Source: CANHCC01 sp040381555 (GTDB lineage: Bacteria > Bacteroidota > Bacteroidia > J057 > RFSG01). From it: DNA of 36,285 bases. A program made the translations under genes and the position numbers. The notes below the pieces were generated by a model. It was not told the origin of the DNA and ran no database searches. It was given only the letters and a program-made list of their open reading frames with translations. Location: positions 1-36,285 of the forward strand of contig JBEIHC010000017.1 of assembly GCA_040381555.1 (NCBI GenBank), read 5' to 3'. Within the stretch, counting starts at the first letter, position 1; each line of letters starts with the position of its first letter. Positions 25,194-33,686 of the stretch are shown piece by piece.

Positions 25194-26549
25194 ATGCTCG
25201 CTCAGTTAATTCGGAAATTTCATACAGCTATTCATGGGCAAACATCCATTGCTCCCTTGATTACTGTCCGAATTATGTTGGGTTTGCTTTTATCTATCAG
25301 TACCATCCGTTTTATTGTTTTAGGGTGGATTGAAGATCATTATATTTCTCCGGTTTTTCATTTTTCTTATTTCGGTTTTGAATGGTTGCCCAGATTGGGG
25401 GCTGTTGAATTATATGCAATTCATGGCATTATGTTGCTCAGTTCTTTGGCTGTACTGCTGGGATTTTATTATCGAATCGCCAGCATATTACTCTTTTTAA
25501 CCTTTACTTACACAGAATTATACGACCTTACCTATTATCTAAATCATTACTATTTTGTTAGTTTGGCTTGTTTATTTTTACTAATTATTCCTGCGCATAG
25601 AAATATCTCCATAGATGCCTGGTTAAATCCGAAAATCCAATCTTCCACAGTTCCCAATTGGACAATCTGGTTATTTAAAGGACAAATTAGCATTGTGTAT
25701 ATATGTGCCGGCTTGGCAAAAATTAATTATTCTTGGCTTATGGAAGCCTTACCCTTAAGAATCTGGCTTCCCCCCAATGAACATTTACCCATAATAGGAT
25801 CCGTATTTACCTGGGAATATACTCCTTGGATTTTCAGCTGGGCAGGAATGATTTTTGACATCAGCATTCCATTTCTTTTACTCAATAAAAATTTTAGACC
25901 ATGGGCTTATTTATTGGTTATTGTATTTCATGCCCTTACCGGTATATTATTCCAAATTGGTGTTTTCCCTTTGGTCATGATGGGTGCAACACTTATTTTC
26001 TTTTCGACAGAATGGCATACTCGCTGGCAATCTGTTTTAACAGAAATGATTCATTGGAAATCAACATTTTCTCAATCCACCTATTCCGTTAAATTTACTG
26101 GAATAATTTCTTCCCTATTTATTCTGTACTTTTTATTTCAGATTTTATTTCCTTGGCGATTTGCTTTATATCCTGGAAATTTATTCTGGACGGAAGAGGC
26201 CTATCGGTTTGGATGGCGGGTTATGTTAATGGAAAAAGCAGGTACTGCTACATTTTATGTAAAAGATACTTGCACAGGTAAGGAGGGAACTGTTTTTAAT
26301 AAGGAGTTTCTGAATGACCATCAGGAAAAACAAATGGCCATGCAACCAGATATGATTCTCCAGTATGCTCATTTCCTAAAAGATCACTATCAACAAAAAG
26401 GCTTGTGTAATCCGGAAGTTCGTGCAGAGGTCTTTGTTACTTTAAATGGACAAGCAGGCAGATTACTATTTGACCCACAACTTAATCTGAGCGAAATTCA
26501 GGATTCTTGGAACACTAAAAATTGGATTTATCCTTATGCAATTCAGTAG
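25194..26549 (+). CDS. HTTM-domain (vitamin K-dependent gamma-carboxylase-like) membrane protein
   Basis: 451 residues with about eight hydrophobic segments. It matches the HTTM family, bacterial relatives of the membrane part of vitamin K-dependent gamma-glutamyl carboxylase. LTYYLNHYYFVSL and YICAGLAKINYSWL are recognisable. The lysine in the latter (Lys176) lines up with the catalytic-base region AGxKKxDxxWL of the eukaryotic enzyme. A non-membrane C-terminal part of about 120 residues follows (RFGWRVMLMEKAGTATFYV). It lies 53 bp after the imelysin gene and overlaps the receptor gene by 14 bp, so the three act together. Substrate unknown. Confidence 0.85.
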   Translation: MLAQLIRKFHTAIHGQTSIAPLITVRIMLGLLLSISTIRFIVLGWIEDHYISPVFHFSYFGFEWLPRLGAVELYAIHGIMLLSSLAVLLGFYYRIASILLFLTFTYTELYDLTYYLNHYYFVSLACLFLLIIPAHRNISIDAWLNPKIQSSTVPNWTIWLFKGQISIVYICAGLAKINYSWLMEALPLRIWLPPNEHLPIIGSVFTWEYTPWIFSWAGMIFDISIPFLLLNKNFRPWAYLLVIVFHALTGILFQIGVFPLVMMGATLIFFSTEWHTRWQSVLTEMIHWKSTFSQSTYSVKFTGIISSLFILYFLFQILFPWRFALYPGNLFWTEEAYRFGWRVMLMEKAGTATFYVKDTCTGKEGTVFNKEFLNDHQEKQMAMQPDMILQYAHFLKDHYQQKGLCNPEVRAEVFVTLNGQAGRLLFDPQLNLSEIQDSWNTKNWIYPYAIQ

Positions 26550-28998
26550 AATAATTCTGATTTTTATTGGATTGGTAATGAGTGTAGGCCAATTGGTTTT
26601 TGCGCAACAAATTTGGGTAAAAGGCATCATTAAACTTCCCGGAGATTCAATTGTGGAGGATGGATTTATTTATATTCAAAAAACCGGGAAATGGTGTAAA
26701 ACAAATAGTCAAGGCGAATGTCTGGTAGGGCATTTAAGTTCGGGGGAGTATGAAATTACAGCATTTGCAATGGGATACGGTAGTTTATCTAAATCTATTT
26801 CTCTCTCCTCTGCTCAGGATACAATAAGCGTACAATTTCAATTACTAAAGCAAGAAAAGGAATTAGAAAAAATTACCATTGAAGAGAAAAGAATTATCCA
26901 AATGGCGGGTCGTTCTTTGTCTGATGTAGAAGATATGGGCATTTATGCTGCCCGAAAATCTGAAGTCATTGAAATGAAAAATTTAACTGTTAATACTGCC
27001 AATAATAACTCCAGGCAAGTATTTAGCAGAGTAACCGGTCTTAATATCTGGGAAAGTGATGGTACCGGATTGCAATTAGGAATTGGCGGGCGAGGACTCA
27101 GTCCCAATAGAACTTCTAATTTTAATACCAGACAAAATGGTTATGATATTAGTGCAGATGCATTGGGTTATCCGGAGAGTTATTATACCCCACCCATGGA
27201 GGCGATTGAACGGATAGAAGTTGTCAGAGGAGCGGCTTCATTACAATACGGAACTCAATTTGGCGGAATGTTGAATTTTAAAATGAAGCAAGGCCCAACA
27301 GATTCTCCTTTTGAATGGACTACCCGCGGAAGCGCCGGCTCTTTCGGATTCGTCAATTTATTTAATAGTGTAGGCGGCACTTTTGCGAAATCCAAGATTT
27401 CTTATTATTCTTTTTTTCAACGGAAAGAGGGAAATGGATGGAGGCCTAATTCCCGATTTGAGGTGAATACTGGCTTTTCTTCCTGGACTTTTCAGTTGTT
27501 TAAAAATTTACGGTTGAGAGCCGAATATACTCACTTAGATTATCTCTCTCAACAAGCAGGGGGGCTAACAGATTCTTATTTTAATTCTGACCCCAGACAA
27601 TCTGTTCGTTCCAGGAATTGGTTTAAAGTAAATTGGAATTTATTCGCCGCCAACCTTGATGGGAATCTGAGTTTAAAAACTCAATGGAATTCCCGATTCT
27701 TCGGTTTATATGCGTTTAGACAATCTCTCGGAAATTTGGAGCGAATTAATGTAGCAGACTTTGGAGGGAATCGCACTTTAATTGAAGGCTATTTTAAAAA
27801 TTTCGGGAATGAAAGCAGAATACTCAGTAATTGGAAATGGCTGGGACAAGAGCAGACAACTCTTCTTGGATTTCGATTCTATCAGGGAACCACAACTGCC
27901 AGGCAAGGCGATGCCAATAATCTTTCCAGTCCTGATTTTGTATTTCTCAATCCAGGAAATTTAGAAAATAGTGATTACTCCTTTCCTAATTTTAATGTAG
28001 CACTCTTTTCGGAACAGATATTTCGCCTATCTGATAAATGGATTATCAGTCCAGGCCTTCGTTGGGAATATATTAATACTCGGGCAGAGGGATATTATAA
28101 ACAAAGAGTAACTGATTTTGCTGGGAATTTAATTTCGGAGCAACAATTTAACGACAAAAAAAATCGCCCTCGGTCATTTGTATTAGCGGGATTGGGATTG
28201 AGTTATAAGCCCACTAATTGGATGGAAGTCTATGGGAATTTCTCCCAAAATTATAGAGCCATTAATTTCTCAGATATCCGAATTAACAATCCCAATCTCG
28301 TGGTGGATTCTTTATTAAAAGATGAACGCGGATTTACTGCGGATTTAGGGGTTAAGGGGATGAAAAATAATTTTCTTCGATATGAAATAACCTTTTTTTA
28401 TTTATCCTATCAGGATAGAATTGGGCAGGTACTGCGTGCCGATAGAGCCCCGCTTTATTTAGATTATCGCTACCGAACCAATATCGCAGATGCCCGAAAT
28501 GTTGGTTTAGAATTATTCGGGGAAATTAATTTATTGAAATGCCTGTATCCATTTACAGAGAATCAATTTAATTTATTTATCAATGCAGCGTTTATTGATG
28601 CGGTGTATTTAAACTCTGAGGAAGTAGGCATTAATCAGAATAAAGTTGAAATGGTTCCGCCTGTTGTTATTCGAAATGGTCTGGTATGGAAATACAAAAA
28701 ATGGCGTTTTTCCGGGCAGTATTCCTTCACACAGGAACATTTTTCAGATGCCTCCAATGCCAAACGAACTTCTACTGCAGTAGAGGGAATTATCCCTTCC
28801 TATTCTGTATTGGATTTCAGCATGGCCTGGACTCTTAAAAATTGGACTATTGAAGGAAGTTTAAACAATGCCCTCGATGAGCGCTATTTTACCCGCAGGG
28901 CCGAATCCTATCCTGGTCCGGGTATAATTCCTGCGGATGGAAGGAATTTTACCATTACGGCTCAATATGTGTTTAAGCACAAGGGGAAGAAGGGGTAG
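26536..28998 (+). CDS. TonB-dependent outer-membrane receptor (FecA-like)
   Basis: 820 residues. A signal peptide ends near LVFAQQ. A CarboxypepD_reg-like beta-sandwich follows (about 28-115, with GEYEITAFAMGYGSL). The plug domain includes VFSRVTGLNIWESDG and the typical MEAIERIEVVRGAASLQYG. The remaining about 570 residues are a 22-strand-type barrel ending in FTITAQYVF. It transports a ligand across the outer membrane with TonB energy. The resemblance to ferric-citrate receptors and the imelysin neighbour suggest an iron chelate, but the ligand is not proven. The start overlaps the HTTM gene by 14 bp. Confidence 0.92.
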   Translation: MQFSRIILIFIGLVMSVGQLVFAQQIWVKGIIKLPGDSIVEDGFIYIQKTGKWCKTNSQGECLVGHLSSGEYEITAFAMGYGSLSKSISLSSAQDTISVQFQLLKQEKELEKITIEEKRIIQMAGRSLSDVEDMGIYAARKSEVIEMKNLTVNTANNNSRQVFSRVTGLNIWESDGTGLQLGIGGRGLSPNRTSNFNTRQNGYDISADALGYPESYYTPPMEAIERIEVVRGAASLQYGTQFGGMLNFKMKQGPTDSPFEWTTRGSAGSFGFVNLFNSVGGTFAKSKISYYSFFQRKEGNGWRPNSRFEVNTGFSSWTFQLFKNLRLRAEYTHLDYLSQQAGGLTDSYFNSDPRQSVRSRNWFKVNWNLFAANLDGNLSLKTQWNSRFFGLYAFRQSLGNLERINVADFGGNRTLIEGYFKNFGNESRILSNWKWLGQEQTTLLGFRFYQGTTTARQGDANNLSSPDFVFLNPGNLENSDYSFPNFNVALFSEQIFRLSDKWIISPGLRWEYINTRAEGYYKQRVTDFAGNLISEQQFNDKKNRPRSFVLAGLGLSYKPTNWMEVYGNFSQNYRAINFSDIRINNPNLVVDSLLKDERGFTADLGVKGMKNNFLRYEITFFYLSYQDRIGQVLRADRAPLYLDYRYRTNIADARNVGLELFGEINLLKCLYPFTENQFNLFINAAFIDAVYLNSEEVGINQNKVEMVPPVVIRNGLVWKYKKWRFSGQYSFTQEHFSDASNAKRTSTAVEGIIPSYSVLDFSMAWTLKNWTIEGSLNNALDERYFTRRAESYPGPGIIPADGRNFTITAQYVFKHKGKKG

Positions 28999-29104
28999 AG
29001 GCTAAGATTTTGATATTTCATTTTGAATGCCGAAATTCAAGTTTATTTTACTGTTTACTCCTTTTTTCAACTATAGGTTGAATCATTATGATTAATGCAC
29101 AGAA

Positions 29105-30307
29105 ATGATAGACTATCAGAAAATTAAGCTTAAATGCACCGAGGATACAGAACTGAGCATTCGGGCATTGGACAAATATCTCCTCCATTATCACTTAAAT
29201 AAAGCACCGAACAAACTAACCTTACAGTTTGTATTAAATTCTTATTGGAGACAGTTAGTGGACTTAGAACCTAAGTTAGTTGATTTGTTAGTTGCTGAGT
29301 TTACAGCACACCAATTATTCGGGCGGAAACATTTAATACAAGAGTATTTAAAGGATCCGGAGATATTAAAGTTGCCGGAGGCTGAATATCAATATTTAGA
29401 ATGGCATGCTAAGCACACCTGGCGATTTAGTTTTGCTGTCATTCAAGATAATCCAGAACCTAGATTCTTTAATATGTTGGATTTGCTCACGAACGAATCC
29501 TATTTATTGTACTCCCCAGGTTTACAGAAAATTTGCAATACTGGTGTGCCCAGATTATGTTTTAATCTGATCAGTTTTAATGGTCTATGCTGGCAAACTT
29601 ATGGAGTTGTAATCTGTGCTCAGGCCTATACATTGGATGATATCTTTTTTCTCTCAGAATGGATTAATCCTGAAATTGAGGATGAAGAAGGCATTGCAAG
29701 GGAAGTAGAGTCGAACTGTTTTCCCTTTTTATTATTGGTGTTGGGGATGAATTCTCCAATTGTAACTTCCCAGGGGTTTGAAAATATATTTTGTGGGGCT
29801 ATTGATTATTGTGACTCTGTCAATTTGGATGAATTGCAAGCTAAATTTAATATCTCTTCCAAAGGCCGCATCGTACAAATGAAACCTCATGAAATGTCAG
29901 AATTTCCGCATGATACCGTTGCTTATTTTGACCCTAAGAAAAAGGAGATAATTCGGAATGCCTCAACTTTGGAAGGGTATGATTTTTTAACAGAAGCATT
30001 ACGGGAATCCGGAATTGAGGTAGAAACAGGTGCTGATTATTATGTTACACCAGCTATGTACACTGCTGCAGAGAAAATCCTCGATCAGAAAATTTCACTC
30101 ACTTCGGAACATAGAAGATTGTTTAATAAGCCCTTATCCAAGGAGAATGATTTAATAAAAAGTATGAATGGTTTTTTGCAAATGATCTTACCCAATCTTA
30201 ATTCGGGAAAAAGGCCTAATATTGAAGCCTTAGCATTTGCCGCAGGATTAGATCTTAGTACAGCCGAGCAATTATGGGAGCAACTCAGTAGCAAATATTC
30301 GAAATAA
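29105..30307 (+). CDS. Uncharacterised 400-residue protein
   Basis: I do not recognise a family. The protein has no signal peptide or membrane segment and looks cytoplasmic and mixed alpha/beta. It has an acidic middle (WINPEIEDEEGIAREVESN). The C-terminus, RPNIEALAFAAGLDLSTAEQ followed by LWEQLSSKYSK, looks like a small helical module. A frameshifted copy of this C-terminus lies at 31170-31376, so the gene once had a tandem paralogue. It lies 106 bp after the TonB receptor on the same strand; whether it is part of that operon is unclear. The base composition is like its neighbours. Confidence 0.75.
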   Translation: MIDYQKIKLKCTEDTELSIRALDKYLLHYHLNKAPNKLTLQFVLNSYWRQLVDLEPKLVDLLVAEFTAHQLFGRKHLIQEYLKDPEILKLPEAEYQYLEWHAKHTWRFSFAVIQDNPEPRFFNMLDLLTNESYLLYSPGLQKICNTGVPRLCFNLISFNGLCWQTYGVVICAQAYTLDDIFFLSEWINPEIEDEEGIAREVESNCFPFLLLVLGMNSPIVTSQGFENIFCGAIDYCDSVNLDELQAKFNISSKGRIVQMKPHEMSEFPHDTVAYFDPKKKEIIRNASTLEGYDFLTEALRESGIEVETGADYYVTPAMYTAAEKILDQKISLTSEHRRLFNKPLSKENDLIKSMNGFLQMILPNLNSGKRPNIEALAFAAGLDLSTAEQLWEQLSSKYSK

Positions 30308-30314
30308 TTGCCTC

Positions 30315-31014
30315 TTAAGGTCTATAGAATTTAAGGAGCCAAATGAAGCTGCTCAAATATAAAAGTCTTTGAACAATTCCTTGGTAATTTTTCACAAATC
30401 CGAATGAGGCAGAAAGTCCCAACACCAAAACGAAAAAAGTAAAATGTATCCATTTTTCACTATGGTCTGTTGAATAAAATAGTTGAATCAAAATGCCCAG
30501 TGTAAAAGTTACCCCTGCAATTTGAGCCAAAGCTGAATGAATGCTTGATTGTAAAATGGAATAATTATCCAGATTGAAAAATGGCTTGGTGCAAAAAATA
30601 CCTGTTAGGCCTACGCACAAACCATAAATAGGGCTTCCTCAGAAAGTATTGAATATTTGTAATACAAGTTTAAACAGATATATGAAATGCAGAATGCAAG
30701 GAAATTAAGTAAATATGCCTAAAATCCGTGCGCATGCATTCCATAAATCTATTAAAAATATAAGGCCTGATATTTTGGTGATAACACCGCTTGGTGATAG
30801 CAAAATAAATTTTCCAGTTACTTTCTGAGGAAGCCCTAAATAAAAATTGGTGTTGTCCGCCAAATCAAACCCTTGGCCAAAATCCCTGCCGATCAAATCA
30901 GTCCAAACGCAAAAAACCAAACTGCATTATTAATTTTCTCTCATAACCCTGTGAACCCAAATCGCTAATTTCGTTTTGGCTCTACGCCGTTTTGTGTGGG
31001 TTTGATAGGACCAT
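30315..31014 (-). pseudogene. DUF998-like membrane protein gene, split by an inserted element
   Basis: The 3' part (30315-30624) encodes three hydrophobic helices with YGLCVGLTGIFCTKPFF and HSALAQIAGVTFTLGI, resembling DUF998 proteins. Removing the element at 30631-30836 and one target duplication joins it in frame to GILAKGLIWRTTPIFIYGLC. Further upstream, after one in-frame TGA and a frameshift, NEISDLGSQGYERKLIMQFG resembles the family's ISELGS region. An upstream TAG lies before it. The 5' boundary is uncertain. With an insertion, two stops and a frameshift the gene is dead. It converges on the 400-residue gene, with a 7-bp gap. Confidence 0.6.
30631..30836. mobile_element. 206-bp MITE-like element with 18-bp terminal inverted repeats
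   Basis: The left end GGGCTTCCTCAGAAAGTA (30631-30648) is repeated as its exact complement at the right end (30819-30836). Both ends are flanked by TAAATA (30625-30630 and 30837-30842), a 6-bp target-site duplication. The interior is AT-rich and encodes no transposase; the longest minus-strand frame is about 70 codons without a recognised domain. These are the marks of a non-autonomous transposable element. It sits inside a DUF998-like gene whose frame is restored when the element is removed. The parent transposase family is not assigned. Confidence 0.85.
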
Positions 31015-31128
31015 TTGCCCAAATTTCGGAATAGCAAATGATTCAGGAATCTCCCAATTCAATATTATTCCAATTTGTTATATTTAATGAAATTCTGGAC
31101 ACAATTTTTGTGGCCAGTGGGGTTGAAG

Positions 31129-31158
31129 CCCTCTCCATTGGAGAGAGGAGGGAGAGGG
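31129..31158. repeat. Imperfect palindromic repeat (CCCTCTCC...GGGAGAGGG)
   Basis: The 30-bp stretch begins CCCTCTCC and ends GGGAGAGGG, with an extra GGAGAGAGG between, so alternative hairpins can form. It interrupts the sequence just upstream of the paralogue remnant. Similar CCCTCTCC/GGAGAGGG elements are scattered in many Bacteroidota genomes (recalled, not checked here). Confidence 0.45.
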
Positions 31159-31169
31159 TATAACCTTGT

Positions 31170-31376
31170 TTATAAATTATGTAGAAGATTTATAACCACT
31201 ATACAGGGTATTTCTAAGATTGAATTACCCACTATTAATGGCGTAGAGCAAATCATATCTTATTGCTGCTCGGTGTGCTCCATCCAGATATTCAGAAATT
31301 AGCGATAAAGGCCAAAATTGATATTGAAACCGCTGAAATTTTGTGGGCTGAGCTGAGTAATCAATATTCGGAATAA
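31170..31376 (+). pseudogene. C-terminal remnant of a paralogue of the 400-residue protein
   Basis: In one frame FITTIQGISKIELPTINGVE aligns with LIKSMNGFLQMILPNLNSGK of the 29105-30307 protein. After a frameshift, HPDIQKLAIKAKIDIETAEI and LWAELSNQYSE align with its last 31 residues at about half identity (shared ETAE/STAE, LW, LS and YS). The upstream part is missing and replaced by the palindromic repeat at 31129-31158. It is a dead tandem duplicate. Confidence 0.7.
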
Positions 31377-31441
31377 TTAGTGAGGTGTTATAATTTGTTT
31401 GGTGATAACCCTGTTTGGTGATAACTATTACCTGCCTTATT

Positions 31442-31840
31442 TTATTTTTTGAGCAGTTCTTTGGCTTTCTTAATGCTATCCAGTTGGCCAGAATCTGGAC
31501 TGCCTGGTCTGGGGGCTTCTTTTTGTTCTCTAGGGGGCGTTTTACCTTTTTCAGATTTTTGAGTTAGCGCGTTTTTTCCGGCAGTAGTTGGGGTACTTAC
31601 TTCTGCCCGATTGGAGTTAGCCGATCTTGGGGTGGTATCTCGTCCGGGAATTGGGGCTTTGTTGACCTCGCCTGCCGATTGAGTTTGGGATAGGGTATCT
31701 CCTGCGGCAATTGAGTCCTTCTCTGCAGAAGTTTCAATAATGCTTTCGGTTTCGGCCTGAGAACTGGAATTACCACTGCCACAGGACCAGAGCAACAAAC
31801 CCAACAAAATGGGATTAATCCAAAATAATAATTTTTTCAT
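31442..31840 (-). CDS. Small low-complexity lipoprotein
   Basis: 132 residues. Signal MKKLLFWINPILLGLLLWSC gives a lipoprotein with Cys20. The rest is rich in Ser, Thr, Glu, Lys, Pro and Gln (DTTPRSANSNR, GKTPPREQKEAPRPG) and ends in a charged helix KKAKELLKK. It is probably disordered and attached to an envelope membrane. Its start overlaps the 3' end of the type IX-secreted protein gene by 26 bp, implying translational coupling. No family recognised. Confidence 0.65.
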   Translation of the reverse strand: MKKLLFWINPILLGLLLWSCGSGNSSSQAETESIIETSAEKDSIAAGDTLSQTQSAGEVNKAPIPGRDTTPRSANSNRAEVSTPTTAGKNALTQKSEKGKTPPREQKEAPRPGSPDSGQLDSIKKAKELLKK

Positions 31841-33686
31841 TTTTCAGGGTTTGAGTTGGGGTGGTGATGTTAATAAAATAAGTACCGGCAGAAAGTGCCT
31901 CCTTATTAAACATTAATTTATTGGTGCCTGTTTTGGGTGTATCCTGATACAATACCTTGACCAGCTTTCCCTGTAAATCCATAAGTTGAATGGAAACGGG
32001 TTCATCGTTATAAGTAGTGAAAAGAATCTGAATGAAATCATAAGTTGGATTTGGAAAAAGGGACACTTCAGGAATCTCAAGGGCTTCGTCCCGTTGAACA
32101 ATCGAAGATCCATACACTTCTGCAATCCAGGTTTTATAGGTATTATACTTTTGAAGGGTAATATCAGCACCATAGCAACCTGCCAGCCATATTTCCAGAT
32201 TGGCACTATTATGCCTTCTAGAAATACCGGTGTAATCGCCCCATCGTTCATCCCCATTTATAAAATCCACATGGGTTTCACCTGACTTGACCTGAGTGGA
32301 GGAGGACCATTGCAGGGTATGATCGCATTGCACGACCCTCACCTGAGGATAGGTAGAACCGGAACTGGCTAAAAAAGCAATCATCACAGATCTATCTGTC
32401 GCTACATTAGAAAAGGGAATGACAGCAGGGAAGGAATAATCGTAGCTTCCCTGTAAGCCAAAGGTGGAAGACTGATTGGCCAGGGAACTTACCGTAAGGC
32501 GATTGTAATTAATTCCATTCCAGCCGGAACCGATATCGGAATGAAAAACATAATGAATAACTCCATCTAAATAAAATGCATTTTGAATCCGGCAATCCCC
32601 ATTATCGAGCTTATCATTTGTTCCTTGCTGGGCGGCATCTGCAGCAGGGCTGTAGGCTGTTGTATTGACTGTATAGCTGGTCATAGTGGGATTGCCACTC
32701 ATGTCATCAGACAAATCCCAGAGCCGTATCTGATTATTTCCACCGGACTGACTGCTAACAAAATAAATGCCGGGACCATAATTGCCCTGATGTCCAAAAG
32801 AGGCTGGCACCAGCGTAAAAGCGGAGAAAGGGGTCGCTGTCATGTTGTGCCAGTATTGCCAATTGATATTAGCGCCCGAATAGCCGGCTGCTTTAGGAAT
32901 TTGATAAACAATGGCCTGATTAAAGGAGCCATTGGTAACAAAGAGATTACCCGAAATATAAATTTCGTTATTGGATACCCCTAAGTTCGGGTAATCAAAC
33001 CAGCAATTATTATTGAGTGGATTTCCGGTTAATTGATAGACCCACCATCCATCGGTAGGATTATTCGTTTTGGAAAAGCAAACCAGTACTTTAGAGGTAG
33101 CCGCTGTTGATCCATGGAGAACCACCAAGACAAATCGATCTGCTCCGCTGTCGTAAATAACCTTAGGGTCATAGATCATGGATGTCAGGGAATTATCATT
33201 GAAGAAATCCGACCAGTAATCAGAATAAAGAAAACTGCCTGCATCCCCGTAATACTCAATGCCGTCATTATTGGCAGATACAATATAGCCCCCATTGGAA
33301 ATAGCCATGCTGTTATCCGGAGGGGTGCCTGCGAGCGTCCAATTGGCTTCAAAGTTCGTGCCGATAACCGGATTAGCAACTGAGGTTTTAGACTGTTCTG
33401 CCGCACCTGTAACAGTTTGTAATTTGGTCTCCAGTTTCGATCTTTTAATTGCCGCTATTTCTTCGGAATAATGTTTACGGCTAAAAGTAGGTCTGACGCT
33501 GACCGCCCATTTAGTTGAGGATATGGACTGATTAATATCTTTAAATAATCCGGAGGACTGAATAGAAGATTTTTGTGCTGCCTGATGAACCTCAGCCGCA
33601 TGCTCCGAAGAGGGCATAATCTTAACCTCCTGTGCAAAAAGAAAACTGAAAAATAGGATGGGTAAAAAATAAATAAGATTTCTCAT
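31815..33686 (-). CDS. Type IX-secreted protein with C-terminal sorting domain
   Basis: 623 residues with a signal peptide (MRNLIYFLPILFFSFLFAQ). The central domain (about 100-520) is rich in Ser, Asn, Gly and Trp with repeated beta-like stretches (YDPKVIYDSGADRFVLVVL, LGVSNNEIYISGNLF), suggesting a propeller-type exported domain. The last about 75 residues are a por/type IX sorting domain: EIPEVSLFPNPTYDFIQI, QLMDLQGKLVKVL, LSAGTYFINIT and the KIIILD end. It is expected on the cell surface or outside the cell. I see no catalytic motif. The downstream lipoprotein overlaps it. Confidence 0.85.
   Translation of the reverse strand: MRNLIYFLPILFFSFLFAQEVKIMPSSEHAAEVHQAAQKSSIQSSGLFKDINQSISSTKWAVSVRPTFSRKHYSEEIAAIKRSKLETKLQTVTGAAEQSKTSVANPVIGTNFEANWTLAGTPPDNSMAISNGGYIVSANNDGIEYYGDAGSFLYSDYWSDFFNDNSLTSMIYDPKVIYDSGADRFVLVVLHGSTAATSKVLVCFSKTNNPTDGWWVYQLTGNPLNNNCWFDYPNLGVSNNEIYISGNLFVTNGSFNQAIVYQIPKAAGYSGANINWQYWHNMTATPFSAFTLVPASFGHQGNYGPGIYFVSSQSGGNNQIRLWDLSDDMSGNPTMTSYTVNTTAYSPAADAAQQGTNDKLDNGDCRIQNAFYLDGVIHYVFHSDIGSGWNGINYNRLTVSSLANQSSTFGLQGSYDYSFPAVIPFSNVATDRSVMIAFLASSGSTYPQVRVVQCDHTLQWSSSTQVKSGETHVDFINGDERWGDYTGISRRHNSANLEIWLAGCYGADITLQKYNTYKTWIAEVYGSSIVQRDEALEIPEVSLFPNPTYDFIQILFTTYNDEPVSIQLMDLQGKLVKVLYQDTPKTGTNKLMFNKEALSAGTYFINITTPTQTLKNEKIIILD

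Noticed and set aside
30705..30920. Minus-strand frame of 71 codons across the MITE right end
   Set aside because: It runs through the terminal repeat and target duplication, joining host gene and element sequence; it is a by-product of the insertion.
31986..33383. Several plus-strand frames opposite the type IX-secreted protein
   Set aside because: They are antisense shadows of a well-supported gene and resemble no protein family.
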